Below are positions 45,365 to 59,349 of a stretch of DNA of 64,000 bases, piece after piece. The notes below the pieces were generated by a model that was given only the letters and a program-made list of their open reading frames with translations, was not told the origin of the DNA and ran no database searches. Origin of the DNA: Branchiostoma lanceolatum (lineage: Eukaryota; Chordata; Leptocardii; Amphioxiformes; Branchiostomatidae); assembly GCF_035083965.1 (NCBI RefSeq), contig NC_089730.1, forward strand, positions 14,243,242 through 14,307,241. Direction: 5' to 3'. Within the stretch, counting starts at the first letter, position 1; every line of letters begins with the position of its first letter. A program made the translations under genes and the position numbers.

Positions 45365-48300
45365 AGACTTCCCTATTGACGTGAATGGTGGAGGTAGAAT
45401 AGGAAGATGCCGTTTCAGTCCTATGTATGCAACTCGCAACCACTAGGTTCTCCCGTCCAGCTACCAAATACCGGTCTTCAACAGCAGCAACACTTTCTTT
45501 GTGTGGACTGAAAAATTATCTCTCCCTCCCGAATACAATGCACAAGCCTTCGAAACCAACATTTACCATGATCATCTCCTAACCTATTCATTTATATCTT
45601 GCACCAACTTAGTCCCGTGCCCAGACGTGGTCACTTGGCCTTAGCCTTGCAACTTTTCAAGCGGCATTTGAGTCTTGTTACGTGAGGACAATTGAGTTTT
45701 TAAAAAAACATTAACGACGATAACGAACGTGTTGAAAAGTCGAAATAGACCGTCCGCCAGGGCACATAGTCATGAAATCTCCAACTAGTCCACTCCTTTA
45801 TATCATCAGTAACGATAGATTCAAGACAGTAGTGTAGAAGACCTGGGATGGATAGAAGACTAGATAAAGGCGCTAGAATGTTCCTTTAAGACCAAAGTTT
45901 GGTCACGTAATCAATAAAAGTGTCTGGACGAATCTCAGGGGATGAATCGCAGACTAAATATCGTTAACGATGTGGAGAAAAGTCTCTTACGGTTTGGCAC
46001 GAAACCCAGGATTGGTGACCTTGGGCTTGTTAGTAGTTTTGACGATTTAGGTCGATAAAAAGTAGGATACATGTGTCAGCTTCAAAGCCTCTACCTACTT
46101 ATACACCTATCACTGACAGAATACCTGGATACAACAAATATACCCTAAACTGGCGCATTTGTTACATGGTTCTGGAAAGGTTTTCTAGAATCTAAACCAG
46201 ACTTTTCCTCGCCTCTCCTGTCACCATAGCAGGACAGATGATACAGTTTCTAGTGCTTTAATCGCATTAAGTCCTCTCATTAAGAGCCGAGCTAGCCCGC
46301 GGGATTTCTGCAGACGACGTTTTGGTGAGAGGTGCGGATTTTCCTCCTTGATTGGAACCAGGCAAGGTCAGACAGGTTAACTTGCGGTCATCATTCAACT
46401 GCACTTCTGAGACTGGTGGGTATACTGGGCATTCCTACACTGGGCACGAGGGCATTCCTGTATACTGGGCACGAGAGCATTCCTAGCTTGGCCTGACGGC
46501 CGAGGCGCCTCTTGATTTTGATTGCGATCTGAAGATCGAGCATCGGTATAGGTTAGTTATTCAAATCGAGAGCTACAGCTACAGGTTTCCTTTCTCTGAT
46601 CGTTGCCACCTCATCGCCACTTTTCATATTTCCATCAGTATTTGATTCTGCTCATGACGTTACAACACAGCGGCATACCTGTAGCACCCAGAGAGTTGGC
46701 CAGATCGTTTTGGGTCAGACATAATTTAAGGGAAAGGTCAAATGTTTCAATTTCGGTACCAGACACTGCAGCCAGCCTTTAGCGTTTTCACAGATGTGTA
46801 AGTTATTCTTTTGAATCAAAGCTACAAGAAACTGCTGTTTCTGTCCATTCTTCTCAGCGTTCTAAGTGCCTGCGCGCCGTTTGTAGTGATTAAACACCCT
46901 TCCTCCCTTATCTTGCACTTCTTTGTAAATACGGAAATATTAGGCCGCCATTTTTAAATAAACCCAGTGTCGATAACTCCAACAAACGATTTCTCAAGAT
47001 AAGAGAAACATGCTTTAAGTGTCTCTGGCATTTCTGTCACAGAGCAAACATTGCCGAGCCACAAAGCCTGGTTCTGAAGTTAAAAAGTCGTATTAAGCTG
47101 CCGCCCTCATAAACAGATTTTCTCAATAAAAGTTGCCGTGTGTGGTCTTGTACATGACGTGTAGGTGTGAGAACAGAAAACGACAGTCCGCTCGCCCACG
47201 TGTATCTTATTTACGTCCCTGAATGTGGACTTTCTCCACAAATCATGTGGACGCCGGTTCCTCAGTCAGAGATGATACTTCTGCGACTGATAGAGTCTGA
47301 TTACTACCCTTGTCCTTTGTCATAGATCGGGGCCAGGGGCGCACAGCTGATAGACTAGTTCTTTCATCTGTTCTTTTAACATGAGCCGGCCAATAAATCC
47401 TTACAACAGAAAGAGTTCCATGCAAACCAAACGCAAGGTTAAGGGAAAAGCCATTTCACATCTAAAGCGAGAACTAGTTATAATGTGTATGTATAGGTCT
47501 GGTACAAGCTAGCTGTTTACTGGGGTTCAAGGCGGTGTAGGGTTTATTATGGTATCATTGTTTCTCTGCAAAATGTAGACTGTTAGCAGCATCTATGGCA
47601 ATCTAGCTTCAATTATATACTACTCACGTATGTGACAATTTTTTCTAGTCTTGACAAAAGATGTGGACGATAGAAAACAGGGCCACTAGGGCTAAGGTAG
47701 AGACTGAGAGACACAACTGCCAGCAAAACAGGGACACCTGGTAAGATTACTGTCAGCCACAGTCGTGCGCGAGCGCAAGCTTCAAGTGGAGATAAGTAAT
47801 CCCATCTTCTGCCCAATTTAACTGAAGCTAGGCACGTCCCTAGGCTTGACGACGGGACATCTGGGGTCAAGGGTAAGGTCACGGACAACTCGGTTGACAG
47901 GGAGATCTGTTTGTGAACATGACCTTACGGTGTTAGGATGGACCTTGCAAAGACAATGACGTTCATGTTAACACTGTCACTCGACTCAGGAAGATAATGA
48001 AGACATGTCCAGTAGCCTGGAGGCCAAACCTATTATAACTGCTGAGTCTGCGAGGACGAAGATACTCGACATCTATAACAGGTTTACCAGACTAACGGGA
48101 GGGGGCCAAAGTCCGACAGGGGGGTACTTGTCCAGTATTTGGGCCATGATCTAGTGTACAATCTGCCAACATGGCATATAGTGTATGTCCGACAGCCAAA
48201 GACAACAGAAATTTGCACTGCATGCAGAAGGATCGTCTCACGGTACAGAAGAGGGGAGGGGGGCAGAGCAAGACCAAGGTCATACGCAGAAAGGTCATCC

Positions 48301-50892
48301 AGATAATACATGCGACGGTGCCAATAGACGTCTACATATCCCTCCCTATGGATCTCGTTCCCATAGCCTCTGGCACTCGTGCCCAGAGCTTCCCACCTGT
48401 TCGAGCCATAAATAAAGCTAGGAATTCCATATATGGGCAGAGATCGCAACCTGGCTGGTGTAACCGAGAAAGGAACATTGTGAGAAGGAGAAACAAAAAT
48501 CCGTGGGAAAGGTAGACATGGCATACGGCCATCACCCCTTGAGCGCTCAAACCTACCCGAACCCAACCCTCAGGCTTTGATCTACAACTGCAGGCCATGG
48601 TTCGACACAACAATGTTCGTCAGCTACTGGGCCAGGTGCAGCTGATTTTGGTTTATGATTGGCATCTAGACAGACGACAGAATAACCGCATACTCTTGAG
48701 GAAAATTAGGGTCACTCCCAATGTTCACCTTTTTCTTATGTATTATGTATATAATCAGCTAGCATATTGCTACAAATTATGGTGATGAGCCCATGGGGTA
48801 CGTCGTAACTCTCTTCAAGAAATGCGCATTTGCTTGTATGATTGGTTATTGTAGGGAGGCCTCTGTTGTAATAGACATACAGAGGCCAAGATGTGCTGTC
48901 ATAAATCATTTTTACCGAAATGGTAGAACCGTGTGGCAATAGTATAAGATTCTTGTATTCGACCATGACCAATAGCATCTTCAAACACATTTCAACACCT
49001 CGTTGAAAAGTTGGCTGACGAAACTTCTGGAAAAGTTAAGAATACACTAGACCAGTACATGCTATGGGGGAGTTCTGACGCCAGGGCGTGTGATTGATAC
49101 TGGAACGTGTGCCAACTGACGTGCTACAGCGTGACACATGAAGTTATCGCTGCAAACGATACTTTTGTAATAACGTGAAGGAATGGACGCCCTTGCCCTC
49201 AGGGCGTAGAAGTGTCAGAACGTCAGGACAAACAGGAACCTGGCGTTTGCTTGGTATTTCAAGAAAACAGTATTTTTGTACATGTACCAAAAAGAGAGGG
49301 TAATACAAAACATTTTATCATAATCAAAATTTCCCATAATGATGTTTTTTACTTCTCTCTTTTCGATTGTTTCAACCGTCATGATTTGATTGCCAAACTT
49401 TGGTCATCCTCTCTTTTTCAAGCGAGTCTTATTTTCACAACCTTCGCATCAGAATTTGAGTGCTCGAATAATGTCATACATAAAAGTGAGACAGTGCGGC
49501 CTTCCACATGGAATGTAATGGTTTTTACTAGAATTGCCAAGGCCTGGCCATTTAAAGCCTTTTCATGTTTTCCATTAGCTTGACGATCTTCTGGTAAAGA
49601 GCCATTGTAACGGTCAGTCACTAAGAAAGCAAAGCGTGTGTGCTGAATCTACATGAAAACATGTTTTCTTCGTCTCACAACATCGTTTCTTCGCGGTAGT
49701 GCCAAACAAAACTTTTTGTCCTTCGCCTTTCAAATCGGTTACCTATTTTCATGATTGATACCAAGTCTTTGACCCTGTCACATAAAATGCACCGAAAATC
49801 CAATAAAGCGATTGGAAACGTGCCTGAGCTCACCCTGTGACATACACCGTGTAGGATCAGGACGGCTGGCGGGGACATGTGTTCCTGGGATCGGCTGGGG
49901 CAAAGGTCTGGAAGCCGCCTTCAGACCGACACAACCGAGAGGCTCAGGAATGAAACTCAGGTTTAGAACACAACACGAAGCTTACAAGAAGAAGACCAGG
50001 TACACACCGTACTGGGATTGGTAACCAAGGTCTCCCTTGTACTTCCAATTGGTTTGTCCACAGGTGGAGACCAAAGGGCAGATCAGGCTCGCTGGCATCT
50101 GGAAGTAGCTAAGGACAATGTCCAAGGATCCAAGGAAGGATGTAAATGTCCTTCTATACTCCAAGAAGTCATCACAATGTTTGGCCTAGATGGAAATGGT
50201 CGTCTATCGCTCCTTTCGCTGTAACCTTCGTTGTAATAAACAATTGACGCTGCATTCGTTCTAAGACTTCATTCTGCCATACAGGTTATAGCTACCTAGC
50301 GTGAGCATCGTCAATGGAATAAATCAGACAAAATAAAGTTGTCTTGTTTTACTGGGCCCTAAAGATCATGTTCCGTTTGAAAGCTTGATTAGGCAAGGAG
50401 CTTATTCGTAACCAGACGATACTGAAACTGGACAAGAGAGCTCAGCGCTGGTAAATTCATTTGAATAAGTTTGAAGGATCACCAAAGTTCTTAGAGTTCA
50501 GATGCAAGGTTGTTTTCTGTCTCTTATATTCGCAGAAAACACTCCCATGACGTGACAATGTGCCCGACCAGTCTGTGGGAGGGTGTGTGATTGAAATTGA
50601 GGTGTTGGCCGCACGCTGGTAGAAAGATTACTTGTCAACACAGAAGCACGAGCCGTACTTGAACTTTTGACTGGGCTGTCCTCGACAAGGCGTGAGCAAT
50701 TGAAGGTACCAAATTAAACTGTGTCTTAGTAAGTGTTTTCGAAGTGAACCAGGTACATCCTAGTCATTGGTGGTCGCTCGCGTTCGAGCATTTGATGCCT
50801 GTGCCAGATCAGCCCCAGTTGTTGATTTTCAGGCGGTGTAATGTCATTGCGGTGTAATGTCATATGTGGCTGCTCAGGCCTAGCCCCTACAT

Positions 50893-50999
50893 AGGCTCCA
50901 GAGGTGGTTGAAAAAAGTAGAAATTAGCAAAGTAGACAGATAACATGCCATGGGAGTTATCCGGCCATACTAGAGTACAGTTTGCCACCTCTGGAGCCT
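50893..50999. mobile_element. Short inverted-repeat element
   Basis: Arms AGGCTCCAGAGGTGG (50893-50907) and CCACCTCTGGAGCCT (50985-50999) are perfect complements; similarity may extend outward imperfectly. Probably a degraded MITE. Confidence 0.65.
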
Positions 51000-51649
51000 G
51001 GTAGAGGATAGATCAGGCCCAGAGCAGAACGGAGTCGAGGCCACTTTGTGCAGGGCAGGGTGGGTGGTGAGCGAGTAAGAGAAGTTGCTCATACATCACA
51101 GTAGATATCCTGTCTTGCTATTGTGTGGTAAGGTAAGTTCCAGCAGCCGGAACAGCTTTTCATCCTCAAGTCACGAAATTCTGACTGCTGGGAGTAGAAA
51201 ACATCTCTCTGATGAGCTTCAGAGACGTTTAAAGTCGAGGTCAACGTCTGCAACCCGGTAGGATTTAATCTTTCCCTCAAGGGAAGTCATCATTCTTGTA
51301 GAACAGCTTCTGTGAGCCAAAACACGTTCACTGCGAAACTCTGATCACTTCCAATACTTGAACGAGTTATCAAAGTCAAGAAAACGTCTGCTGGTGATAC
51401 CATGCAGTGAGCTACATCTGTTTCTTACATTTTGTTTGCGCCGTGTTATAGAACTTATGAAGTTCAGCAGGCGTTCGGGTGCGGTATGTTTCAGATAACC
51501 TCACAGGCCCTTCTGGTTAGCCGCAAACACACGGCTGTTGAGCGGCGCTTACCACATCTAAAACTTTCCGCTTATCTGCGAATATATTGACAGGACAACA
51601 GTACAGAGACTTCAGTCTGGGCTACAAAGGATCGGATGAGACTACACAA

Positions 51650-51780
51650 TATCATACATGAATAAAAATGCTCCTTGTACACAACCAAGCGTTTTATTCA
51701 ACCGACGTTTCGGTAACCGTCTGTACTGGCACCTTCCTCAGAGCAATTCTGACTGGTACAATTTTCAGTTTGCACTGCAG
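51650..51780 (-). mobile_element. Possible retroelement 3' end fragment
   Basis: The reverse strand reads TCTGAGGAAGGTGCCAG, then GGTTACCGAAACGTCGG and TGAATAAAACG. This wording (GAGGAAGG...GAAACGTCGG...AATAAAACG) is, from memory, typical of retroelement 3' ends of the Penelope-like kind, after the coding region. No reverse transcriptase or GIY-YIG frame is attached, so it is at most a truncated remnant. Confidence 0.35.
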
Positions 51781-54700
51781 CTATAGGTGTCGCTGCTTAC
51801 AGATGCGGTCCCAAAAGTAAAGTATTTACGTTTGGGACCTCATTGTAAGCACTGCACTGATTATCTCTGTATATAAATTTATGTCACATTTGACCTTTGA
51901 CAAAGAGTCTTTTTATTCAATGACGTACCAACATGATGAAACTATTCACGGAATATCATGCATGGCTTGAAAAACACCGGTGCACCAAAGCCTATTGATC
52001 CGTCCTTAACTGTCACCACGTCCTGTAATCTGGTCAGCTTCCGTCTCTATGTAAGGTTTGTTTTTCCTTGTTATGGTCGCATCCGAGAGGAAGTGTCGAC
52101 AAAATGCATTCGGTTCCAGTTAAATGGTGCAGATGGGGAAGGGTAGCCTCCTCGTACATGTGTACGGCAGACCGATGTACAGGAAGGCAGGACCGCCTTA
52201 CCGATGCTGTTGACAAATATATTGACGGGGTATTTCTCCAGCTGCGCCAGAGAGGGGTTGAATGGAGGCGGAGGGGAAGGGAGGTATCGTAAGTCAAATT
52301 GCTGTTGGGCAAGGCGTATCTGAAATGTTACCCCTGCGTTATATGAGAATAAACAGGCGTATGCTCATTTGCTAAAAAAGTCAATTCCGTTTGACGTTTG
52401 TTAAGGATACATTGTTAAACCTAGGTCTGCTTTTTACATGCCCGCGAACGAGGCTGCTTACCAAGCTAGTAAATCGTATGCGTGAACACAAACAAAATAG
52501 CATTTGGTGTTGAAAGCGTTGACACGAAACAAGCGATTCTATTGTATATCAAAGTCGACTAGAATCTTCCTTCTTTATATTTGCTACTTTCTTGCGGGTG
52601 GTGCTCAGAATCCTTCACCTTGAATGACGTCATGGCAGTGTTTGACGCCAGTCGTTTGACAAAAAGTAATTGATAGAAATGAATGTCTGAGGTACGAAAT
52701 GTCCACAACGTGACCACACATCCTGGTATTTGGAGCAATGACCTCAAGGAAACGATCGCGAGTTGTAGGAAACGTTGCCAAGCCAAGTTGAACGGAATTC
52801 TGAGACAAGAGACACGGTCAGATAAGGAAAATCGTCCCAGCTGCTCTTTTTATATCGGACTTAACTTCTCTTTGTTATCACCTCATTACACAGTTGATTA
52901 GGTGGCTGGTGAAGGTCGTATGAACTCTTCACTGAAAAATTTTCAGAAGCAAACCAGGTTGCCATGGGCAACCAGAGTTCAAAGGTTACACAGCGTTCGA
53001 TGAAATGAATCGCCGCCATGTTGTTTTCAACTCTGCATCAAACATTGTACTCAAACCAGATTACTCATTACTTGATATGGCCAGCACATCTGGGCTGGAT
53101 AAGAAGCTGATGGGATAGAAATTGACTTTGAGTGACATGTTGACATAATTAATGACGAGAAGTCTGTTAACTGGTACACTTATCTGTGCCCCGGTCATCA
53201 CAGTGCCAAGCTGCGACGGTACCTGTCTCGTTCTTGCATATCTCGTTTTGTTGAATGTGGGGACATTGCCAACAAGCAAAATCTTTGCTCAGCGAGACAA
53301 TTCGCGCCATGTGTGTTTTCCAAAAGCATATTAAGATTTCCAAAGCAAACCTAAAAACATGATTAAGTGTAGCAGTAAACATCATACATGTGTTTTAAAA
53401 CAGCATATTAGACTCCTAAAAAACATGATAGTCACCAATGTTGGCCCCAAATGTTCAAAGAAATTCACTAAGAACAACTTATCCTGTTTCGAAGTCTTGA
53501 ACTTAAACGCCACCTGCAGTTCCAAAGAAAACCGTTAGAGGAACCAAACTTATGTCATTTCTTTCTTCTGCACACAGAAGCCCGCCACCACCCAAAAATT
53601 GTGACCATAGCTTGCACAGAACGTGAGATATCAAAACCTGAAGTTCTGCTGCAGTACCAAGGAAAGCCGCCAGGGGCCCCAACACCCAATCATTTCTTCG
53701 ACAGAACATAACCTAGCCACATCAAAATCAACCAACAATAAAACCACAAACATCTAAACGCTACCGAAAACACAACTTTCTTGGAGAAGGTAAAAATGGC
53801 TCAAAACCCCGTCCGTTTGGTCTCTCAAGAGTGGCGTCCTACGTGCAGTATTGGCAACGTTATTCCCTGCTGTTCAGAAACTTTCCCTTCCAAACTCCCC
53901 GTAAGCCTCCGGATACACAGGATCTGTCGGCGCTGCCGGTGGGCTACTGGGGTCACGAACCACCGCGGGACGGAAGGGCTCTGTTTGTTGTGAAGCTACC
54001 GACCGACTATCTTTGTAACATGTCGTTCTTGTTACAGGAATGTTTGGATGACGGAATAAGAAGAGAATGTTGTGGATAGTTGGAAAAGACACAAGCTAGG
54101 AGATGGCACCGGGCGGGTTACCGGTAAGGGATACGGAGAACATCCCTTCTGTATATTTGGATACAAAACACTGGAAACATTGGGTAAGGTAGAAACGAAG
54201 AGACAGAAATAACAGGAAAAGGTGGGACTGGGAACTGATGAGTCAATCATCGTGTACGAAATTACAAGAAGCTGTTTGTAATCCGATAAGTACAAGTTTT
54301 GGTTCATTACCACAGCGACCGATATCTGAGGTTTTGCATTTGATTGTCAGTTAACTGTCATCATTGGTACATGTTGTTTACGAGTTCCAGCATTTCCGGG
54401 CATCTAAAGCAACGTCCACCATGCAGGTTAACCTAAGATGACATGAAGAGTGGCAGTTCCGAGCTCAGAAAGTTCAGTCCATCACTAGTCTTTAACCTTG
54501 CGTGTCAATCAGTTCCATCGTTGCCTAGCAACCGGGTAGCAACCCTCCATTTGATCCCACTTGTATCCTGTAGACTGTATCTACTCGGGTGTAACTCTGA
54601 CAAACTTACCGGGTAAATGAAGCAAAGAGCACGACTGAATGTATCGTAGAGATTAAATGATGCACGAATTGTTAGTGGGAAATTGACATGGCCACGTGCT

Positions 54701-55170
54701 TAGCGTAAACTGAGATTGCTAAGTTACCGAAAGGATTTGTCAGCTTACAGAAGATACCTGACACTTACATGAAACATGAATAGACAATTCCGATCGAGCT
54801 ATAACGACGCTGCCAAAGGCTCGACTATGGGGGCATTGTTTTTCTCAACATATGTCGAGATTGTTTTTCTGTCAAAGAGGACTCTCACTAAAAGGCTATT
54901 GTCATTAAGCCAGTATTCACTTGTTACAGTATTGTCCATATCCTGTGTTAGTTCAGCAACTATAACAATTAAGTTAAAGATAACGGCAGTCGTTATTGTT
55001 TATTCTGGTTATAGCAATAACTTTTTCACAATGCTTTTTCTTGGGTACAAACGATGAAATTAAGTACGTCATTTGTGATGGTTGTTTGTCTCTACATGTC
55101 AGCATTATTGCTACGTGAGAGCAACGAGCCAGAACTAGATTCGGTATGGGTCTGGAGTCGGGCATCAGTG

Positions 55171-55288
55171 ATCTCCAAGCAGATCCTACGGTGGCAGTGG
55201 AAAGCATACATTGGCCAAACAGTACATACGGTGGCCAGTGGATACTGTTTGGCAAATCGATACTGTCCCCTTGGATCTGCTTGGAGAT
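55171..55288. mobile_element. Hairpin element sharing a word with the FOXRED1 intron
   Basis: Arms ATCTCCAAGCAGATCC (55171-55186) and GGATCTGCTTGGAGAT (55273-55288) are perfect complements. The right arm continues TAGGA, and GATCTGCTTGGAGATTAGGA recurs at about 31954-31973, marking the same repeat family. Confidence 0.7.
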
Positions 55289-57066
55289 TAGGACATCAAA
55301 GGTGTACATGAGATACAGCGGAATGATAAAAGAGTGACAGGACAGTTTGAAGAACTGGCAGGACGGGAGGCGGTTACCACGGGTCAGTGGGAGGAAGGTG
55401 TTCGGGTGTAATTGAGTTGGCAGAGATGTCGGAATATATAGAGGAGATCTATTCTACTTGTTGGAAACAGACAGCTACTGACTGATGAGATACTAGCCTG
55501 AATTCAATCAAGCCTCCTGTGACCGCTCGCCGCCCTGTAACCGCTTCCGCGGGGAGGGGACAGAAATCCCCGGACAGCTGGAGTTTGCGCTATACAGACT
55601 AATGAGATACCTGTTGTTGATTATTGGTTTATGGGTACTGGCATTGATTTTATGAAAGTTTTAGTGGGTTTAGTCTGCATGTGAAAAGATAAAGGCAGAT
55701 ACCTTCTGAACAGAATTAGAGGATGGGACACTCTACTAGCATTAACCCTTTTTCCATACCCTTTATTTCTTGTCGGTCGGTGTCTCACTCCATTGCTTAA
55801 CGTCTAGCCTGAATACGGATTGAAAGGTGCAAATACAAAGTTTTATCAATTTCTGTAAGAAAACATCGCCCCCTGTATTCATGCTAGGGAGCGTGTACAG
55901 AGCAAAAGAGGTTTCAAGAGATCGACAGAGGTCAAGATATACAGGAGGAGCCTCGCAGAGGTGGGTATGCTAGTATCAATCCAGGATGAGGCAACCCAGT
56001 TTGAGTCACGGGGCACCGGGGCAGTGGACAGTCCTGGCAAGATCGCGTGATAGGGGCAGCTAAGGTGGCGTGTGGGTCAACTCTGTCACCACGCCAATTT
56101 ATACTAAATCCGCGGCACAGGGCCCGTGAAAGAAAATATATCCCCAACAACAGGAGCATGTGTACGTCTGTAGAAAGTGTCTATCACTGTGCCCCGGATT
56201 TATCCACCACGGCTAGTGGACACGACATGGCCCCCTGACCTTCTGCCCCACCCCGTGACCTCCACACACCCCAAACGGTAAGGGGAAAGGCACCCTACAG
56301 ATGAGCCTCTCATTAAGATCACTAATCGCTGTTGTATGTCTCTCTGAATCATAAAAAAGTGACCTCCTTCTGTCAGACTTTCGAGGACGAGAGTTGGCTG
56401 CTATGCAAGAAGTTAGCTAGGGCAACTTTTAATACCATTACAACCCCCCGCTCTCTTGTGTAACGTTACATTAATCCCGCACAACAGTGCACCTGTTTCG
56501 TGAAGAAATACGACTTGAAATAGAAGGTAGAAGAGAGTTGTTGTCCTCACTTGGTCCATGACAGGTAACCGAAGAAATTGCTGAACTACATCTGTTCCCA
56601 GTTGACACATGTCAATCATTAGCGTGCGAATGGAAGACCCAACGAACTCTCTGGCTGAGTTCGTCACAGCATGGTTCCGCGGTATTCAAGATCTCGGTCA
56701 TTGCACCTACTCAAGAAATGACAATATAGATTAAGACGTGCGACAAAGACCGTGAACATGCTGAGCTATAAAGCTAAGTGCAGTGAACTAGATCGGTGCT
56801 ATATGTTGGTATCGTTGATATTCGTAATTCCACAACTGCAAAAGGGCAGAGAGGTTGTCTCATTTGCTGCAATTAGTAAATCAATAACTCAGGGATTTCC
56901 CAGCCGACCCCACCCGGTCTCGACCATGATCCCGGATGTCCAGGCCGTCTCCCAATAACCTGCGGAGTCTGGGAAGAATGATAATTCAAACTGGCAGGGC
57001 AGTTAGATCAATCTGCTTTGGTCTGGAAAATGGCGCCGCATGGGCCAAGCTGTCGCGCCGTTGAAA

Positions 57067-57076
57067 TCTCGCGAGA
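57067..57076. promoter_or_regulatory. TCTCGCGAGA promoter-type palindrome
   Basis: An exact TCTCGCGAGA within a locally CpG-rich stretch (about 57010-57110). This palindrome is enriched in metazoan core promoters. No downstream gene is confirmed, so the role is speculative. Confidence 0.35.
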
Positions 57077-59163
57077 TGTGACGTTGATTGACAGTTGGTA
57101 CGAGTGGTATCAGTCACAACCGGCAACATAACAATATGGGTTTTATTTCCAGAGTAGAGTAGATAATATTTTTATTCAATATATGCAGCCAAATTTTACA
57201 AATGTTGGTCTCGTTTCGTTCAGAGCTACAACTGATAAACCAAGACCGACATAACGTTATGTCACATTTGACCTAGACATGGTGACCCTTTGTTTGAATG
57301 TTGACTTTTTTGTCAAAAGGTGCTTTGCCGTGATTACATACATACATACATGACGTCAACTTTCGTCCAAAATAGGTAAGGAGCAAGCGCGTTGGAATGA
57401 CGGATTCTTTCCTGTTTACGTTAACTGAAAGACAGTGAAAGATGGCAACATTTATCAACTGTAAGTGTTTCACTTCACGCAGCCCATGGAAATATCAATC
57501 TCTCATAGCTGCTTCCCGATCTTAAAGATAACGTTACACATTTCTTTTTAAAGAGGATCCCATTTTCTTGAAAGAGTGGGAGATGGCGAGATTTTATGTG
57601 GCTAGGAGACATATCCCCTACAAGACACATTTCCGTTGACTGCTGCATACCCTTTGGAGCTGACCATTTGGCTTCAATAGTATACTATAAACTAAGAGTG
57701 ATGTTCCAAGTTAGAGCTAGGGGAGCTCGTAACGATGAAGATCCAACAAAGGTCAGTCAGATGACCCTGGAGCCAAGATGGCGACATTTCTAAGCCGCTC
57801 TATTAATCTTCATGAAGGTGATCACTGTGTCTGGTACATCGGAATCCGGGTATAATCAATGATGTACGTACTGGTTCATGAGTTTCGTCATCAGGTATGT
57901 GTACTCCTCAACTGTAATGATAACCTGTTGGAAGAATCTGCGTTACAACATCTTCAACACCGAACATTACACATAAAAGAACTGAAATTCCTGACATTAT
58001 AGATCATCCTAGACTAGCCCTATGAATTCATTGTCACTTTCAATTTCTCTAGCGACCTTTCAAAGGAAAGCTACACTTAAAGGTTGAAAAGCCTACTATA
58101 CTATGCTAAATATACCCCAAAGTCAAATTGACCATTTACAAATACAAAGTGTAAATTTTTCTTCTACCAAGAAGCAGCTGCGGTCGTGGTCTTTTTGAAG
58201 ACGTGAAAGAATGCAGCGATTTCACGTGAACCGCAAAATGCCAACTAGGAGCAGTACCTCGACCGCAAAGCGATTCAGCGGGCAATAGTGTGGTTCAATC
58301 AAGAAATACCGCCTGGGCAATTCGTCAAAGCAACTCTCTTGTCAACAGCTACCCATGTGGTACTTTCTGGTTGGAAAGCCGAATGCTGCAGCAACCTACG
58401 CAGGGAGGAAACTCGGCAATATATGTTACGACTAACCTGCAAACTAACCAGAGAGGTGTCAATGAGTGACCTGTGGAACTTTGCTTCTAACAGTGTTCTA
58501 CATTTACAGTACATGACTATCGCCATTGGCAACCGGTTGAGGTAAAGGTTGAAGATATTCGGTTTCAAAAATATCAATATTGAAAAACATAAACACCATG
58601 CTCCTTCAATCCAGAATCAAACTCAAGATGTCATTCAGTTGTTCAACAATATCCTATTTCTATGGCGTGGTAACTAACAAGACGGGACCGACACATGTCT
58701 GTCACACTCCCTCATTAGCGAAACAACAGATTTGGAGGTTGCGGCCCTAACTCCCACTTGCGAATACCAAAAGCTTAGTGTCTAGGCAATCCAGCAAAAT
58801 CTGCTCTCCTATTCTCTTCTAAGGTGTCATCAACTATCATTCTCTAAATGCACCTTGTCCAAAGCTTAAGCATCTTCTTCAGCATTTCTTGCTCATTGCT
58901 GTAGTGTCTGTCGTAACAGATAGCTGGCGGTTATTCCGCAACATTCTCCACATACTAGCACGGACTGAAGAATCCCACAAGATGTACGATCGGTGATGTA
59001 ACCGGCTCGGTCTTGCCAAGACTCGTTACTACGCAGGGACGGTTAGTTTACGTCTGTCTTTAAGATTGACAGATCGAAGTTGGCCCTCTTCACCAGTGCC
59101 ACTCATGGAGTCAGGATATGCACACCACCGAGCTAGCATTCTGACCCCAAAACCAAGGTTTCA

Positions 59164-59214
59164 TACGTCAGTTTCATACGCGTATGAAATTCATACGCGT
59201 ATGAAACTGACGTA
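59164..59214. repeat. 51-bp perfect palindrome
   Basis: Arms 59164-59188 and 59190-59214 are exact reverse complements around a single A; each arm contains TTCATACGCGTATGAA, itself a palindrome. It marks the left edge of the tandem-repeat island. Confidence 0.92.
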
Positions 59215-59349
59215 GCGTACCAAATTGTGGGCGGCGCGGTGAGCGATATTAGTACACGTCGCCACTTCGGCCCGCAGAATTTCGTACGCCTCCTCGGTGG
59301 GCAGTTTGTTACGCGGCCGGGAAAATTCGTACGTGCGTTCATACGACCG

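Larger units (their letters stand above)
44678..51649. other. Gene-poor region, possibly a large TRIM45-like intron
   Basis: No RING (C3HC4), B-box or other recognisable exon appears on either strand. The longest open frame (48084-48566, minus) is opposed by overlapping frames on the plus strand, resembles no family, and is probably chance. Contents recognised: hairpins at 45281-45364 and 50893-50999, and a short triplication of TATACTGGGCACGAG-like units near 46428-46482. Confidence 0.45.
51781..59130. other. Gene-poor region with weak exon candidates
   Basis: Two weak signals only. An 83-codon open frame at 53831-54079 (plus) looks protein-like (GYWGHEPPRDGRALFVVKLP) but lacks a proven start or splice context. 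ATGGCAACATTTATCAACT followed by GTAAGTG at 57442-57460 could be a first coding exon. TCTCGCGAGA at 57067-57076 is a known promoter-type palindrome. No gene can be assigned. Confidence 0.35.

Noticed and set aside
48084-48566. 160-codon minus-strand open frame
   Set aside because: Opposing frames overlap it on the plus strand, composition is not protein-like, and no family motif is seen; it is also not the missing RING/B-box part of TRIM45.
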